Below are positions 24,666 through 36,367 of a stretch of 64,000 nt of DNA, in pieces. Origin of the DNA: Botryosphaeria dothidea (Eukaryota > Ascomycota > Dothideomycetes > Botryosphaeriales > Botryosphaeriaceae); the NCBI GenBank assembly GCA_011503125.2, contig WWBZ02000016.1, positions 3,782,001 to 3,846,000 on the forward strand. Reading direction: 5' to 3'. The translations under genes were made by a program, and so were the position numbers. Numbering within the stretch: the first letter of the stretch is position 1; each line of letters starts with the position of its first letter. Below the pieces are notes generated by a model. It worked only from the letters and a program-made list of their open reading frames with translations, was not told where the DNA came from and did no database searches.

Positions 24666-25993
24666 ATGCTGGTCCGGAGCTCTCAGCGCACTGCGCAGGT
24701 ACCCACCCCAGTCCATGCCGCCGCGCCCGCCTGCTTGCGCCAAGACAGCAAAGCTAACAATGCGCGTCCCTCCAACAGTCCCTCCTGCGCGCCGCCACGC
24801 CGGCCTCCCGCTCGTTCGCGACTGTGTCGAACGACATCTTCAAGCCCACCAAGTTCGGCGGCAAGTACACCGTCACCCTCATCCCCGGTGACGGTGTCGG
24901 TGCCGAGGTCTCCGAGAGCGTCAAGCAGATCTTCAAGGCCGACAATGTTCCCATTGAATGGGAGCAGGTCGACGTCACTGGCGTGGACACTGGCAACAAG
25001 CACAGCGAGGACCTCTTCCGCGAGTCCATTGCCTCGCTGAAGCGTAACAAGCTTGGTCTCAAGGGTTTGCCGCCCCCAGAAACACGGACCAAAGGAAATA
25101 CTCTATACTCACCACCATGTCAGGTATCCTGCACACCCCCGTCGAGCGCTCCGGCCACCAGTCTTTCAACGTCGCTCTCCGTCAGGAGCTTGACATCTAC
25201 GCCTCTATTGTCCTGATCAAGAACATCCCCGGCTACGACACCCGCCACAAGAACGTCGACCTGTGCATCATCCGTGAGAACACCGAGGGCGAGTACTCTG
25301 GCCTCGAGCACCAGTCGGTTCCCGGCGTCGTTGAGTCCCTCAAGATCATCACCAGGGCCAAGTCTGAGCGCATTGCCAAGTTTGCCTTCGCTTTCGCCCT
25401 TGCCAACAACAGGAAGAAGGTTACCGTCATCCACAAGGCCAACATCATGAAGCTGGCCGATGGTCTTTTCAGGAACACTTTCAAGAAGGTTGCCGAGGAC
25501 TACCCCACCCTCGAGACCAACGACATGATCGTCGACAACGCCTCCATGCAGTGCGTCTCTCGCCCCCAGCAGTTCGATGTCATGGTCATGCCCAACTTGT
25601 ACGGTGGTATCCTGTCCAACATTGGTGCCGGTCTTGTCGGTGGCCCTGGTATCGTTCCCGGTTGCAACATGGGCCGTGAGGTTGCTGTTTTCGAGCCTGG
25701 CTGCCGTCACGTCGGTCTTGATATCAAGGGCAAAGACCAGGCCAACCCCACTGCTATGATCCTGTCCGGTTCCATGCTCCTGAGACACCTTGGTCTTGAT
25801 GATCACGCCAACCGTATTTCCAAGGCTGTCTACGATGTCATTGCTGAGGGGTAAGTGTCCCCAGACTAATATTTTTGAGATAGAGCAGAGCTAACTCTCA
25901 AACAGCAAGACCAGGACTCGCGACATGGGCGGCAGCGCCTCGACCCACGAGTACACCAAGGCCATCCTGAACAAGATGGAGTCGCAGGTTTAA
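24666..25993 (+). CDS. IDH1: NAD-dependent isocitrate dehydrogenase subunit 1, mitochondrial
   Basis: Four exons: 24666-24698, 24779-25064, 25124-25850 and 25906-25993. The introns are 80, 59 and 55 nt, and the protein is 377 aa. The start 'MLVRSSQRTAQSLLRAATPASRSFATVSND' is a mitochondrial presequence, rich in Arg and Ser with no acids before the mature part. The mature part shows family landmarks: 'GKYTVTLIPGDGVG' (nucleotide-binding start), 'LCIIRENTEGEYSGLEHQ', 'KVTVIHKANIMKLADGLF' and 'DNASMQCVSRPQQFDVMVMPNLYGGILSN'. The residues around 'ENTEGEYSG' and the retained 'GPG' loop fit the regulatory Idh1 subunit rather than the catalytic Idh2. The enzyme converts isocitrate to 2-oxoglutarate in the TCA cycle as an Idh1/Idh2 octamer regulated by AMP. 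The first exon is only 33 nt. Confidence 0.95.
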
Positions 25994-26246
25994 ATTTGTA
26001 GGTTTAGGGTATTAGACGCGTTAGATTGGGCTGCATGGGTAGCTGTGGCATAGGGTGTATTTCTAGCCGTACATAGCTTGCATCGTGCAGAGTGATATCT
26101 TCCATTTTTATATCCGTAACGCCATCTTCCGTTAAACGCCGCAAATGCACACCGGGTGTATCTCATGCGAGACTGATTACCATTCCCTGTAGTTCAGCCA
26201 ACCCAGTTTCGTACCAAGCCTGCCGTTTCCTTTCATAGCGTTGCGT

Positions 26247-27138
26247 TTAGAACTGGATTCTCCTCTTCCGGCCGGTATATTTGGATGAAGCTTTCACAAC
26301 CTTGCCCTTTCTTTCCATTTGATCCTTCTTCCGCATAATCCAAGCCTTGCTGCCCTTCTTCTCTCCTCTTTTCATCTGTGATCTCCTCTTTCTCGAGTCC
26401 ATCACATCGACGTTATCCATGCCCTTCACGACGCCAGTAATATCACCATCCAAATCCCCACCACCGACGGTCAGAACGAGATACGTCTTCGCGCTCTTGG
26501 TGCCCGGATCATCCTCCAGCAGACCGGCACCGAACCCGGCGCGAATGGCGGCCTGGCTGATCATGCTCTTCTGCTGGTCATTCTTGGGGTAGAACTGGCA
26601 GACGGCGCGGCCGCCGCGGCGCAGGCTCGCGTACAGGCCGCCGAAGAAGCGGCTCAGCCGGCCCTGGGCCGTCTCCTCGCTGCTCTCGGCGTTGCAGAGC
26701 CACTGGACTGCTGAGATGCTGATGGCCGCGTCGAAGGTGCCCGGCCGGAAGGGCACGCCCTGGCCGGCGTCGGCGAGGAAGAGGTCCCCTTCGACTTCGC
26801 GCTCGAGTGCGACGCCCAGCATCGAGGGGGAGATGTCCATGCCGATCCAGGTGTGGGGGCCGCCGTCGGAGGGCTTGGTGGAGGACAGGATCTGGCCGGA
26901 GAGGCCGGAGCCGCAGCCCACGTCGAGGATGAAGGAGGGCCGCTTGAGGTCGAGGAGCTCGAGGGCGCGGGTCGTCATCGAGGCTTGGATGTGCTGGATG
27001 CGGGAGGAGGTGGTGTATTTGTGCGATTCGGAGTCATTGTAGAAGAGGTCCGGAGGGCTGTGGCAGGGTGTAAGTGAGTTTGTCATGGACAAAGTTGCGG
27101 GGAGTGCGAGCGTACAGGATGTCTTCGGGACGCGACAT
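26247..27138 (-). CDS. BUD23: 18S rRNA (guanine-N7) methyltransferase Bud23
   Basis: Exons are 27138-27116 (23 nt) and 27057-26247, with a 58-nt intron (GTACGC...CCACAG), giving 277 aa. Splicing gives 'MSRPEDILPPDLFYNDSESHKY', the conserved Bud23 N-terminus, which fixes the tiny first exon. 'ILDVGCGSGLSG' is the SAM-binding motif I, 'WIGMDISPSML' motif II, and 'AISISAVQWLCNA' the motif-IV region. The C-terminal WBS-type segment ('MKRGEKKGSKAWI', 'KVVKASSKYTGRKRR') is Lys/Arg-rich and acts as a nuclear localisation and ribosome-binding tail. Family role: with Trm112 it methylates 18S rRNA (G1575 in yeast) and supports 40S export. It is divergent from SVP26 over 372 bases. Confidence 0.95.
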
Positions 27139-27510
27139 GTTGGCTTATGGAGAAGTGTTCTGGCAGGTTGGGGAAGCTCTCTATGGACAATATGGCAAAG
27201 AATAAGGCGGCGACTGCTGTATCGAGCTTTTCGTAGGCGCTATGGGCCGGAGCGAGTGGACTGCGGGGTTATCCTGCGGTGGTCGCGGCGATGTGCCGAA
27301 AGCCAAAAGTTTGGTGTTCAACGCCGCGCACTGACTCGCGCGTCCCAGATGCGGATCAGATAAGATGGCCGCATCTTTCTGATGCAAGCTGGCGACGTCA
27401 GCCGCCGCTCCCGTAGCTCTCAAGGCCACCTTGACCCTCCGTCGCTCGCTCTCTTTCACATCCACATTCCTTCTTTTCTACGTCCTTCCCGGCTTCCACC
27501 ACAAGGCACA
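27139..27510. promoter_or_regulatory. Divergent promoter of BUD23 and SVP26
   Basis: The 372 bases between the two start codons hold no coding segment. The side next to SVP26 is C/T-rich. Compactness implies shared or overlapping promoter elements. Confidence 0.5.
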
Positions 27511-28344
<834 letters not shown>

Positions 28345-28848
28345 AGGGAAGGAGAATAGGGAACGAGCAAATCGATTGTGACGTTGCTCAACTTGTCTCA
28401 CGCAAATCCGTCTTGTGCCTCAAATGCCTCAAAATTAGTCACTGAAGGTAGAAGCATGGCAAGTATTTCGTCTGATCCAGAGGTTGTTTCACAGAAGCTG
28501 GAGTTGCTTCATCAGCTCTTAGGAGCACGGAGCTTCGGAAAGAGCTACGAGGAGCTGAGAAACCACGGGAGTAGAGCATGAGTCTACCACGAGCGTATTG
28601 AAACGATGCCTCCTTGCCGCATGGTATAATCAGCAAGGTTGCTTCAACGCGTTTTGAAAAGCATATTGTTGTGTAGGACAGCTGTCTTGGCGGGCGGGAC
28701 ATTTGAAGCTCGTGCGGAACGATCCCATTGGCGTTATCTCACGACTCAAGCTCCCGTCAAGCTTGCCCCAAGCTCCGTCCTCGCGTCCACAACAACAAAC
28801 TAGTAAATCATCCATTGAGGGAGCCTAAGCCGCTCCTCACAACCCAAA
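28345..28848. other. Intergenic, SVP26 3' region and promoter of the M20 peptidase
   Basis: 504 bases with no supported coding segment or RNA gene. The final part before the peptidase start has no obvious TATA box. Confidence 0.45.
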
Positions 28849-30217
28849 ATGCGTGCTGCAGCTGTCCTGCCTGTACTGCTTTCTTTCGCCACCTCCCTCG
28901 CATCAGCTGCACAGCTACCACTGCAATGGCAAGAGCAACAGCAACAGAGCACCCCCACTCCCGATTCGCACCAAGTTCCTGCGCAGGGCAATGAGCATCT
29001 GCTACCGCTGCCTACGCTTCATGAGCTCCTGACTCTGCACCGAGAGATCATCAAGATCGAGTCCATCAGCGATAATGAGTACAAGGTCGGCTGGTGGCTG
29101 GTGTCGTACCTGAAGGAGAATGGATTCAATGTCGAGACGCAGAACGTCGGCATCGGGAAGAAGGGCAACGTGAGGTTCAATATTCTGGCATGGCCGGGAG
29201 AGAAGAAATTCACCAAGCTGTTGGTCAGCAGTCATATCGACACGGTAAGTGCTCAATTGATCCCGTGACCTGTTTCGAACGAGTCAATGTACCTGGATGG
29301 CCAACTCGACAAAGAGATGCTGATTATCACAGGTCCCTCCATTTATCCCTTACTCTTTCGACACGAAGGAAGACAAGATCTACGGCCGCGGCAGCGTCGA
29401 CGCCAAAGGCTCCCTTGCGGCCCAAGTCACCGCCATCATCTCCCTGCTCTCCAACAGCAGCGCGCCTCTGGATCCGAACGACGTCTCCCTGCTCTTCGTC
29501 GTTGGCGAGGAGACGGGCGGCGATGGCATGCGCGTGTTCTCCGAGTCGTCCCTCAACCCGCGCAACTACAGCGCCGTCATCTTCGGCGAGCCGACCGAGA
29601 ACAAGCTCGTCAGCGGCCACAAGGGCAGCGTCGGCTTCCTCGTGCATGTCACGGGCAAGGCCGCGCACTCGGGCTACCCATGGCTGGGCGTCAGCGCCAA
29701 CAACGTGCTGATCTCTGTGTTGGGCCGCCTCATCGAGCTCGAGGCCGGTAAGGTTGAGGGCGCGGCGCTGCCGTGGAGCGAGAAGTACGGCAACACGACG
29801 CTGAACATCGGCACCGTGCTCGGCGGCGTCGCGGGCAACGTCGTGGCCGAGAAGGCGAACTCGACGATCGCGAGCCGTCTAGCGGGTGGCTCGCCGCCCG
29901 AGGTGGAGAAGGTGATCAAGAGCGCGCTGGCGCCGATCGTGGCGGAGGCGGAGAAGGCTGGTGGAAAGGTGGAACTGGAGTTCCGCAACGCGGGCTACGG
30001 GCCTGTGGATATGAGCTGCGACGTCGAAGGCTTCGACTGCATCACGGTGAATTATGGAACGGACATCCCATGGTTGGTGGGCGACCATAAGAGATATCTT
30101 TATGGACCCGGGAGCATCTTCGTCGCTCACTCTGATCATGAGGCCATCGATGTGCATGATCTGGAGCAGGCTGTTGTCGACTACCAGAAGCTCATTCTGG
30201 GTGCTCTCAAGGAGTGA
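28849..30217 (+). CDS. Secreted M20-family metallopeptidase (carboxypeptidase/aminoacylase type)
   Basis: Exons are 28849-29244 and 29333-30217, with an 88-nt phase-0 intron (GTAAGT...TCACAG), giving 426 aa. Residues 1-21 are a signal peptide ('...SFATSLASAAQ'). The metal-binding motif H129-x-D131-x-V-P is split by the intron. D155 in 'GRGSVDAKG' is the bridging ligand. 'GEETGG' (E191/E192) supplies the catalytic base and the next ligand. 'SGHKGSVGFLVHVTGKAAHSGYP' starts the dimerisation lid domain, and 'VAHSDHEAIDVHDL' carries the last His ligand. The set of zinc ligands is complete, so activity is expected. The family hydrolyses C-terminal or N-acyl amide bonds of small peptides. With its signal peptide it is likely extracellular or vacuolar. 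Exact substrate is unknown. Confidence 0.92.
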
Positions 30218-30793
30218 AAGGCTTCAAGCGGCGCTGTACTATGTATATACTCATCGCACTTCATCGCGGTCAAATGACGCGACAAGGTGAAAACGAACAA
30301 GTGAACAAGATTTGATTCCCTGTCCAAATACAGTACGGGCGAGTGAAAGTGAGACTTCTCAAGAGCATCTAGGTGTGGAAGTGCCGACCATGGAAGCATA
30401 ACCGGTATGTCCCATTGAGACCCGAATCCGGAAGTACTAGCTTATTGAGGGCCTATTGAAGGCCTATAATTTGTTTATAGAGATCTATTGACTGACCTAC
30501 CTATTGACGATGCAGTCCCGCCATGACTCGTCTTCAAGGCAATTCCAGACCCTCTCCGCGATTCGGCGAGTCATGACTCCATGAACATTTTCCTTCGCCA
30601 GCTCCCAGCTCCCAGCTCCACACCACACCACACCAACCAGCCAAGCATCTTTCCCCTCTGCACGCCTACCTAAACGCCTGTTCGGCTCTTCGAACCGCGG
30701 CCGGTCCACCTAACTTAAACGCGACGCCGAAAATTTCGTACTGTCCCCGCAAACACCGCCTCGCAAAAAAGTCACGAACGAAGCAACGACGAC
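30218..30793. other. Intergenic with short TATTGA repeats
   Basis: 576 bases. Bases about 30,440-30,510 contain four copies of TATTGA, two of them inside 'GGCCTATTGAAGGCCTAT'. Farther on, tandem 'CAGCTCC' and 'ACACC' units occur near 30,600-30,640. No coding segment is supported. Confidence 0.5.
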
Positions 30794-31687
30794 ATGGCGC
30801 CCCCGCCCCGCAAACGCGCGAAGACGGATCGGCCGGAGGAGATCAAGTTCGACGACACGGCGCGCGCCGACTACCTAACGGGCTTCCACAAACGCAAGCA
30901 GGCGCGCATCAAGCACGCGCAGGAACAAGCGGCCAAGCGGGAGAAGGAGGAGCGCATCGCGCAGAGGAAAGAGGTAAGCTCGGATTTCTTTCGGTCCTAT
31001 TTTCACTTGCACGGCCTTCGCCTTTGAGAGCTCTGTGTCTATTTGCTACGATTGGCAAGGCCGTGGGAGACTGGCGGTTGGGATCGCCGGACGCCCACGA
31101 GAAAAGCGAGGCGGGCTTTTTTTTTTCAAATTCCACTCAATCACGGTTGAGCTTTCATCGTTGACAATTCCAATTTTATGCAGATCCGTCAACAGCGCAA
31201 GGAAGACCTCGAGCGTCACGTAGCAGAAGTAAATCGTCTGCTCAAGAAAGCGGACCCCAACGCTGCGTCTTCTTCGGATGACGACGACGAGGGCGGTTCT
31301 GAGGAGTGGAATGGCATCGAGGAAGACAAGCAAGAAGAAGTGGTGGATCACGAGGAGGAATACGTCGACGAGGACAAATACACTACGGTGACGGTGGAGA
31401 CGGTAGATATTGACCGTGACGGCTTTCGAAAGAGAAAAGAGGCTGGTGAGGAGGATGAGAGTGATGATTCTGAGGCGGAGTCCCAGGAAGAGAAGGCGGG
31501 CGAGGCTGAAGACAAAAAGGCAAATGGGAAGAGGGTGTGGACAAAAGAGAAACCCAAGACCGAGAGGCCAAAGAAGAAAAAGAAGAAGTTCAGGTACGAG
31601 AGCAAGGCAGAACGGAGAGTCACCCGGGATAAGCAGAAGATGAAGAATAGGGAGCAGGCAAAGGCAAGGAAAGCGAAAGGGAAATAG
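30794..31687 (+). CDS. RRP17: Ribosomal RNA-processing protein Rrp17/Nol12 family
   Basis: Exons are 30794-30973 and 31184-31687, with a 210-nt phase-0 intron (GTAAGC...ATGCAG), giving 227 aa. The N-terminal block 'ADYLTGFHKRKQARIKHAQE' joined to 'IRQQRKEDLERHVAEVNRLL' is the Nop25/Nol12 coiled-coil signature. A long acidic Ser/Glu/Asp stretch follows, then a Lys/Arg-rich C-terminus ('KKKKKKFRYESKAERRVTR'), typical of a nucleolar protein. In yeast, Rrp17 is a 5'-3' exonuclease-like factor needed for ITS2 and 5.8S/25S 5'-end processing. The intron is the longest between conserved exons in this part of the window. It converges with the tropomyosin gene. Confidence 0.9.
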
Positions 31688-32044
31688 AGTCGGCGGGGAA
31701 AACGTGAATCTGCATAGTTAGGCGGAAATTGTGGGGCGGTCGATCCTTATCCGCAGTACACGACGGAATTTACCCCCTGAGCAATGAGCTTGTGGACATG
31801 ACCTCATACATCCGAGCACGCACAATGGACACAGAGAAAGTCAGGGGTAGAGGGTTGCTATGTCACTTAGAAGGAATTACCAACAGAGAAATGCAGTGCC
31901 GCGAGGCCTGCGTGACTAGTGCACCGCCCGCACCCGCCCATAGTTCTATGCGAAGAACGTTGTGCCAACCATTAAAGCTCGCTCTTGGTGATGATGAAAT
32001 TGTTTGTGTTGTAAAAGAGAGAGCAGATGCCAAGGACGAAAGAA
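31688..32044. other. Convergent 3' ends of RRP17 and tropomyosin
   Basis: 357 bases between two stop codons. These are only 3' untranslated regions of two facing genes. Nothing else seen. Confidence 0.5.
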
Positions 32045-32788
32045 TTAGATGTTGCCAATCTCGTTGACGAAGTCGTCCAGCTCCTTCTTAGTGTCGGCAT
32101 ACTTCTTGGCCATCTCCTCGTACTTGGACTCCCACTGGTCCCTCTCGGCCTCAAGAGCCTGCACCTTGCGCTCGTAGTGGCCTGCCCGCACGTCGGTTTG
32201 GCGGAGCCTGTTGCGAAGAGGTCAGTATTGTGCGGGACACGTCATGGAGTGGAATTTGAAGTGGAACGATAATGACGTCGGCAACGCGCACGCACGGGAA
32301 CCAGAAACGATTGGGGGTAATGAAGCTGACGTACTTCTCGTTCGTCTCGCGCAGGTTCTTGTCGGCCTCCTCAGCCTCCTCCTCGAGCAGCTGCACCCTC
32401 CTGGTCAGAGACTCGTTGTGGGTGCCTGCCTGGGTGCTCTCGTCGGCCATGGCCTTGACGTCCTTCAGGCTGGTCTCGAGCTTCTCGACCTCGGACTCCA
32501 GCAGCTGATTCTTGTGAGTGAGCGAGGTGATCTCCTGCTCCTTGGCCAGGTTCTCCTGTTCCAGGCGCTTCTTATCGGCAGACAGCTCCTCGACCTTGGC
32601 GGTAGCTTCGTCGGCCTCGATGCGGAGGGCGTTCATACGCTGTGCAAATAGAACAGTCAGCGCAACCTATCTTCAGACGATTGCCGGGGCTGGGGTGCGG
32701 TCGGAGGCGGGCGGGCGAGCTTGTGTGATTACTCGCGGACCCTGGAGGGGCAGAAGAGGGGCTGGCTCACCTTCTTGATGGCATCCAT
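32045..32788 (-). CDS. TPM1: Tropomyosin
   Basis: Exons are 32788-32771 (18 nt), 32639-32335 and 32207-32045, with introns of 131 and 127 nt. The product is 161 aa, the standard length of short fungal tropomyosins. The first six codons splice to 'RMNALRIEADEATAK', giving 'MDAIKKRMNALRIEADEA', the conserved start whose N-terminus is normally acetylated for actin binding. The whole protein is a heptad-repeat coiled coil ending 'KKELDDFVNEIGNI'. It forms head-to-tail cables along formin-nucleated actin filaments and supports polarised growth and cytokinesis. Introns right after the start and in the last third are both canonical. Confidence 0.95.
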
Positions 32789-33158
32789 GGTGGGCTGAGC
32801 GGCGTGCGAAGATATGCAGAGATGTGTGAGGGTTGCGCTGGGCTTGCAGAGGGTATAAGTGCGTTGACAAAGGGAGATGAGTGGTGGTGGGGAGCAGCAG
32901 AAGGTGGCAGAAGGCAGTGCGTTGTTCGTCGCAGCGGCGGGCGGTGAGGTGCTGGAGATGCAGACCAGCCACGGGGCTGCCAGGGGGGCGCCTGCCGCAC
33001 GCGCGCATCGCATCGCCGCCGCCCCGTTGCGCCCCGCGACCGCACGCTCCAGGCATGTAAACAGAGGCGACTACAAGCCAACACCACGCCGCCCGCCCGC
33101 CCGCCGCTCCCACACAACTCCGTCTCCCCCCGTCCGCGCGAACATACGCTCGCCCACA
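32789..33158. promoter_or_regulatory. Divergent promoter of tropomyosin and the securin-like gene
   Basis: 370 bases between opposite start codons. The half next to the securin-like gene is dense in CCCGCC/GCCCGC units (about 33,085-33,140). No coding segment. Confidence 0.5.
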
Positions 33159-34764
33159 ATGCTTGCCGCACACACAGACCAGGAGAATCTCGTCGCTTCG
33201 CACCAGCAGGCCGCTGCTGCGAAACCGCTCAACGCCGGCACCAGAGCCTTCGGCGCAAAGACGCCCGCCCACAAGGCTCCCAAGACACCCTTCAAGATCC
33301 CGCTCAATGACGAGAATGGCGCCACTCGCGCCGGCAAGACGGCTGGCAAAGGCGTCGAAAACCAGTTGCTGCCCACTGGCAAGAAAGGCGGCAAGGCAGA
33401 CGGCAATGCCTTCGTCACGCCTGCAGGTGGGTCGCGAGATAGTCCCCGCGACGATTGCGAGGCGCAGGCTGATATGAGAGTCTAGGTCCCCGTATGCGCG
33501 CCCCATTGGGCATGAAGACTACCAATGCCAAGGCAGCTGCCTTCGCGACTCCTGCGCCGCAGACAGAGCCGGGCTCTGAGAAGACCGGCGCGAAGAGCAG
33601 CGGCCCTCGTCTTCGCCGTGCCAAGGTCAAGGTCCACCAAGCGTCGCCTGCCGTCGAGATTGCCCAGGATGAGGAGCGTGACATTGAGTACATGCCGCCT
33701 CGTGAGATCCGTATGCGCCCAATTGTGATGCAGTCAATCAGTCCAACGTTTACTGACGTGGCTTTACAGCGCTCCCCGATGATCCCGAAGACTGGCCATC
33801 GGACATGAAGTACTCTCAATTCGAGGGCAAGAACCTGCTTCGCGGCATTTACCAGACCTACTATGACCCTGTTGATGACGATGGTGTCCACCTTTCGGAC
33901 AAGCGCATTGCCGAGCACAAGGCAAAGGTCAACGCTAGACATGAGGCCATGCTCCAGAAGAACCTCGAAGAAACTCTTGGTCCGTTGACAGATGAGGAGC
34001 GTGATCTCTTTGGATTCGCGCCTGCACCAAAGCCCACCCAGAAATCTCAGCCATCTACAGCCCGGCCGGCCAGCGTCGCCATCACAACTAAGCCCAGCAC
34101 AAGTACACGCCACCCCCTGAGCGGTGCCGCAACGGCTAAGCCGACCACGCTGGAATCTCGCAATGCTGCCTCTACTCTCTCGAACACTAGCAATCCCACT
34201 GCCTCTATAAGGGCACATGCCCGCTCGCGCTCCGCGTTATCCACTGCTGCGCCCCCTACGACTGCGCAGCCACGGAAGAAGACCACCACAACGACTGCGC
34301 CGAACGCTTCTAACACATCTGATATGAGACACCAGGCAGCGACTGCTGCTTCTCGCACCACTCTGGGCTACGGCAAGGGCCGCACCGTCGGAACTTCCGT
34401 CCGTAAGCCGCTTGGACTGTCGTCAGGAAACCAGCAGCGTTCCGTTAGCCAGCCACCGTCCGCTCACGCACGCATTCCTAGCGTAGCCAACACACGACCT
34501 GTCGCACCTTCGCGCTCCCGCTCAGCTTGGGCCCGCCACGATTCGGATTCGACACTTGTTGGTTCGCAAGCCGATGACCTTCCTCAGGACGAAAACTATG
34601 ACCCAGAGCTGGAGATGATCCGCGAGATGGCGCTGCGCAACCTCCATCTGGACGACGATCTGGACGACGATGGCTGGTTCACTCGGGCACAGCTTGGCTT
34701 GTCGACATTCGACATTGCTGATGACGACGAGGAGGAGTTCCAGTTCACGATTCCCGAGCTATAA
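33159..34764 (+). CDS. Candidate securin (separase inhibitor), Cut2/Pds1-like
   Basis: Exons are 33159-33426, 33486-33710 and 33770-34764, with introns of 59 and 59 nt, giving 495 aa. The protein is largely disordered, with a basic N-terminal third and an acidic C-terminus ending 'EEEFQFTIPEL'. Residues 94-97 'RAPL' fit a destruction box (RxxL) in the conserved-looking 'RAPLGMKTTNAKA'. Residues 155-161 'DIEYMPP' resemble the separase pseudosubstrate segment of securins (human: 'EIEKFFP'). Then comes an ordered block 'LPDDPEDWPSDMKY...LLRGIYQTYYDP'. A Thr/Ser/Ala-rich low-complexity region covers about 240-400. Securins have almost no overall sequence conservation, so the call rests on these two motifs and their order. 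The gene model is sound; the function is an inference. The alternative is a conserved Pezizomycotina protein of unknown role. Confidence 0.55.
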
Positions 34765-36367
34765 AAGATCGAGAACACCCGCTTTTATCATGATTAACGA
34801 CACCTTACCGAAGTTCCGTGGAAGTAGTCAGACAAGTTTGAAGGACATCGCTCGTTTTGTCTCGCGCCCTGTCTTTCTCTTCTTCCGCGACCTCGCCATT
34901 GATTTTTCTTTTTGTTAATGATTGGGATTGGTTTTACGAGTTACAAAACTTGGGATATGGGAAAACCGGAAATACCCTCGACCAGTTCAGCATGAATTGT
35001 TGTAAATGGTCCACGCTTGTTGAGCAGGGCTTTGGGCTTTTCCGCTGGGGAAAGCCGCTCCAGGACTACTTGGAGATGACAAGCAGGCGTTACACACTCT
35101 GGTATGTTTGGGTTGGAGCTTCAATAACTCTTGGACCGGTTCATACTTGCTTTGCTGTAGTAGTGTTATCTTGAATTATGCCTCTCTTGCTCTGGTATGC
35201 CGTGCCATGTGCTTAATTCTTGCCGGCCAAGGTTTTTTTTTTTTTTGCCACGCCAAGGGTCGAGAATGCCGACAGTTAGAACAGGGTCTCATTACTGAAC
35301 GAGACCCTGCGTTGTCTTTTCCACGAGACGGCCTCAGACCACAGAAACACCGCCCCCCTTCGTTCTTCGAAGTCCGGGCAAAGTGGAAGCAATCGATCCG
35401 CCAGTTAGAGCCCAGAAACTCACGAGCAAGCTTGAAAAAAAAAGCAAGGTCCAGTCATCATTCGTTGAACCTCATCTTCTCATTCCAGCTATGTACCTTC
35501 AGACTCTCCCTTCAGACTGCCAGTGACTGACCGCCCCGGCGCCCGCCTTCACCGTTTGCAGCCAAGGAAAGCCGGCCGGCCCCTTTCCCGTCCCCTCCAT
35601 CCTTACTTCGTGCGTCAGTAACAACGACACACCGCTCCTTGCCCTCTCAGTCAAAGATCCATAAAATTTACTTCCTTTGGTATGATCTGATAAGTTTTTT
35701 TTTTCGTGTGTATGTGTGTGGTGGCATCACACTCTTCCGAGATCCAAAGTATCAGCAACCACCACCAACCATTCCGTCAGTCAAGAAACATTTTCCTCCC
35801 ATGAGATTTTCTCTTCCTGAGACCCGCCGCTATGGGCATAAAAAAAGGAAACTGGAAAGGGAGAGAAAAAAGATGCTAAGACTAGTAGAAAAAGGAAAAA
35901 GCTGAGGTCAAGTTTTTCAATTCATCGCCGTTCACAAAGTAGAACCGCCGTCACGTGAGAGAGACATAAGGAGAGTACCTGTCAACAACACACACTCGGC
36001 CAATAGGAAAAGCAGAGAGGAAAAATTAAGCAAAAAACTCCGTTCCCAGTGCCAGTCGCCATGCTGATTTGAGACGTTAAAATCCAAAATGAACAAACGA
36101 AAGAAGGTGCAAGACAGTCGGTCGGAAACCAAAACCCTAATTTGCGCTTTGTATCCGCCGCAAAAAAAGTCAAACTCCTCTGAAGACCACTTGTCGTGAA
36201 GTCCCGTATGGTTACCAAATCAGAGGACCATGATCTGCAACAATTAACAAAATGGCCCAACCCACTGGAATTTCTGATCAAACTTTCAGAGTGGACTGCT
36301 AGAACTTCCGAATAGAAGTTGTCAGAAGAAAGCTTCCAAATGATGGTGCAGTGTCGTCGTATCGCCT
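34765..36367. other. Intergenic between convergent genes
   Basis: 1.6 kb with T-runs (about 35,231 and 35,697) and A-rich stretches around 35,820-35,900. A CACGTGA element at about 35,953 is present by chance or design. No coding segment or RNA gene is supported. Confidence 0.45.

Noticed and set aside
25120..25806. Open frame of 228 codons opposite IDH1
   Set aside because: Antisense shadow of a strongly codon-biased gene.
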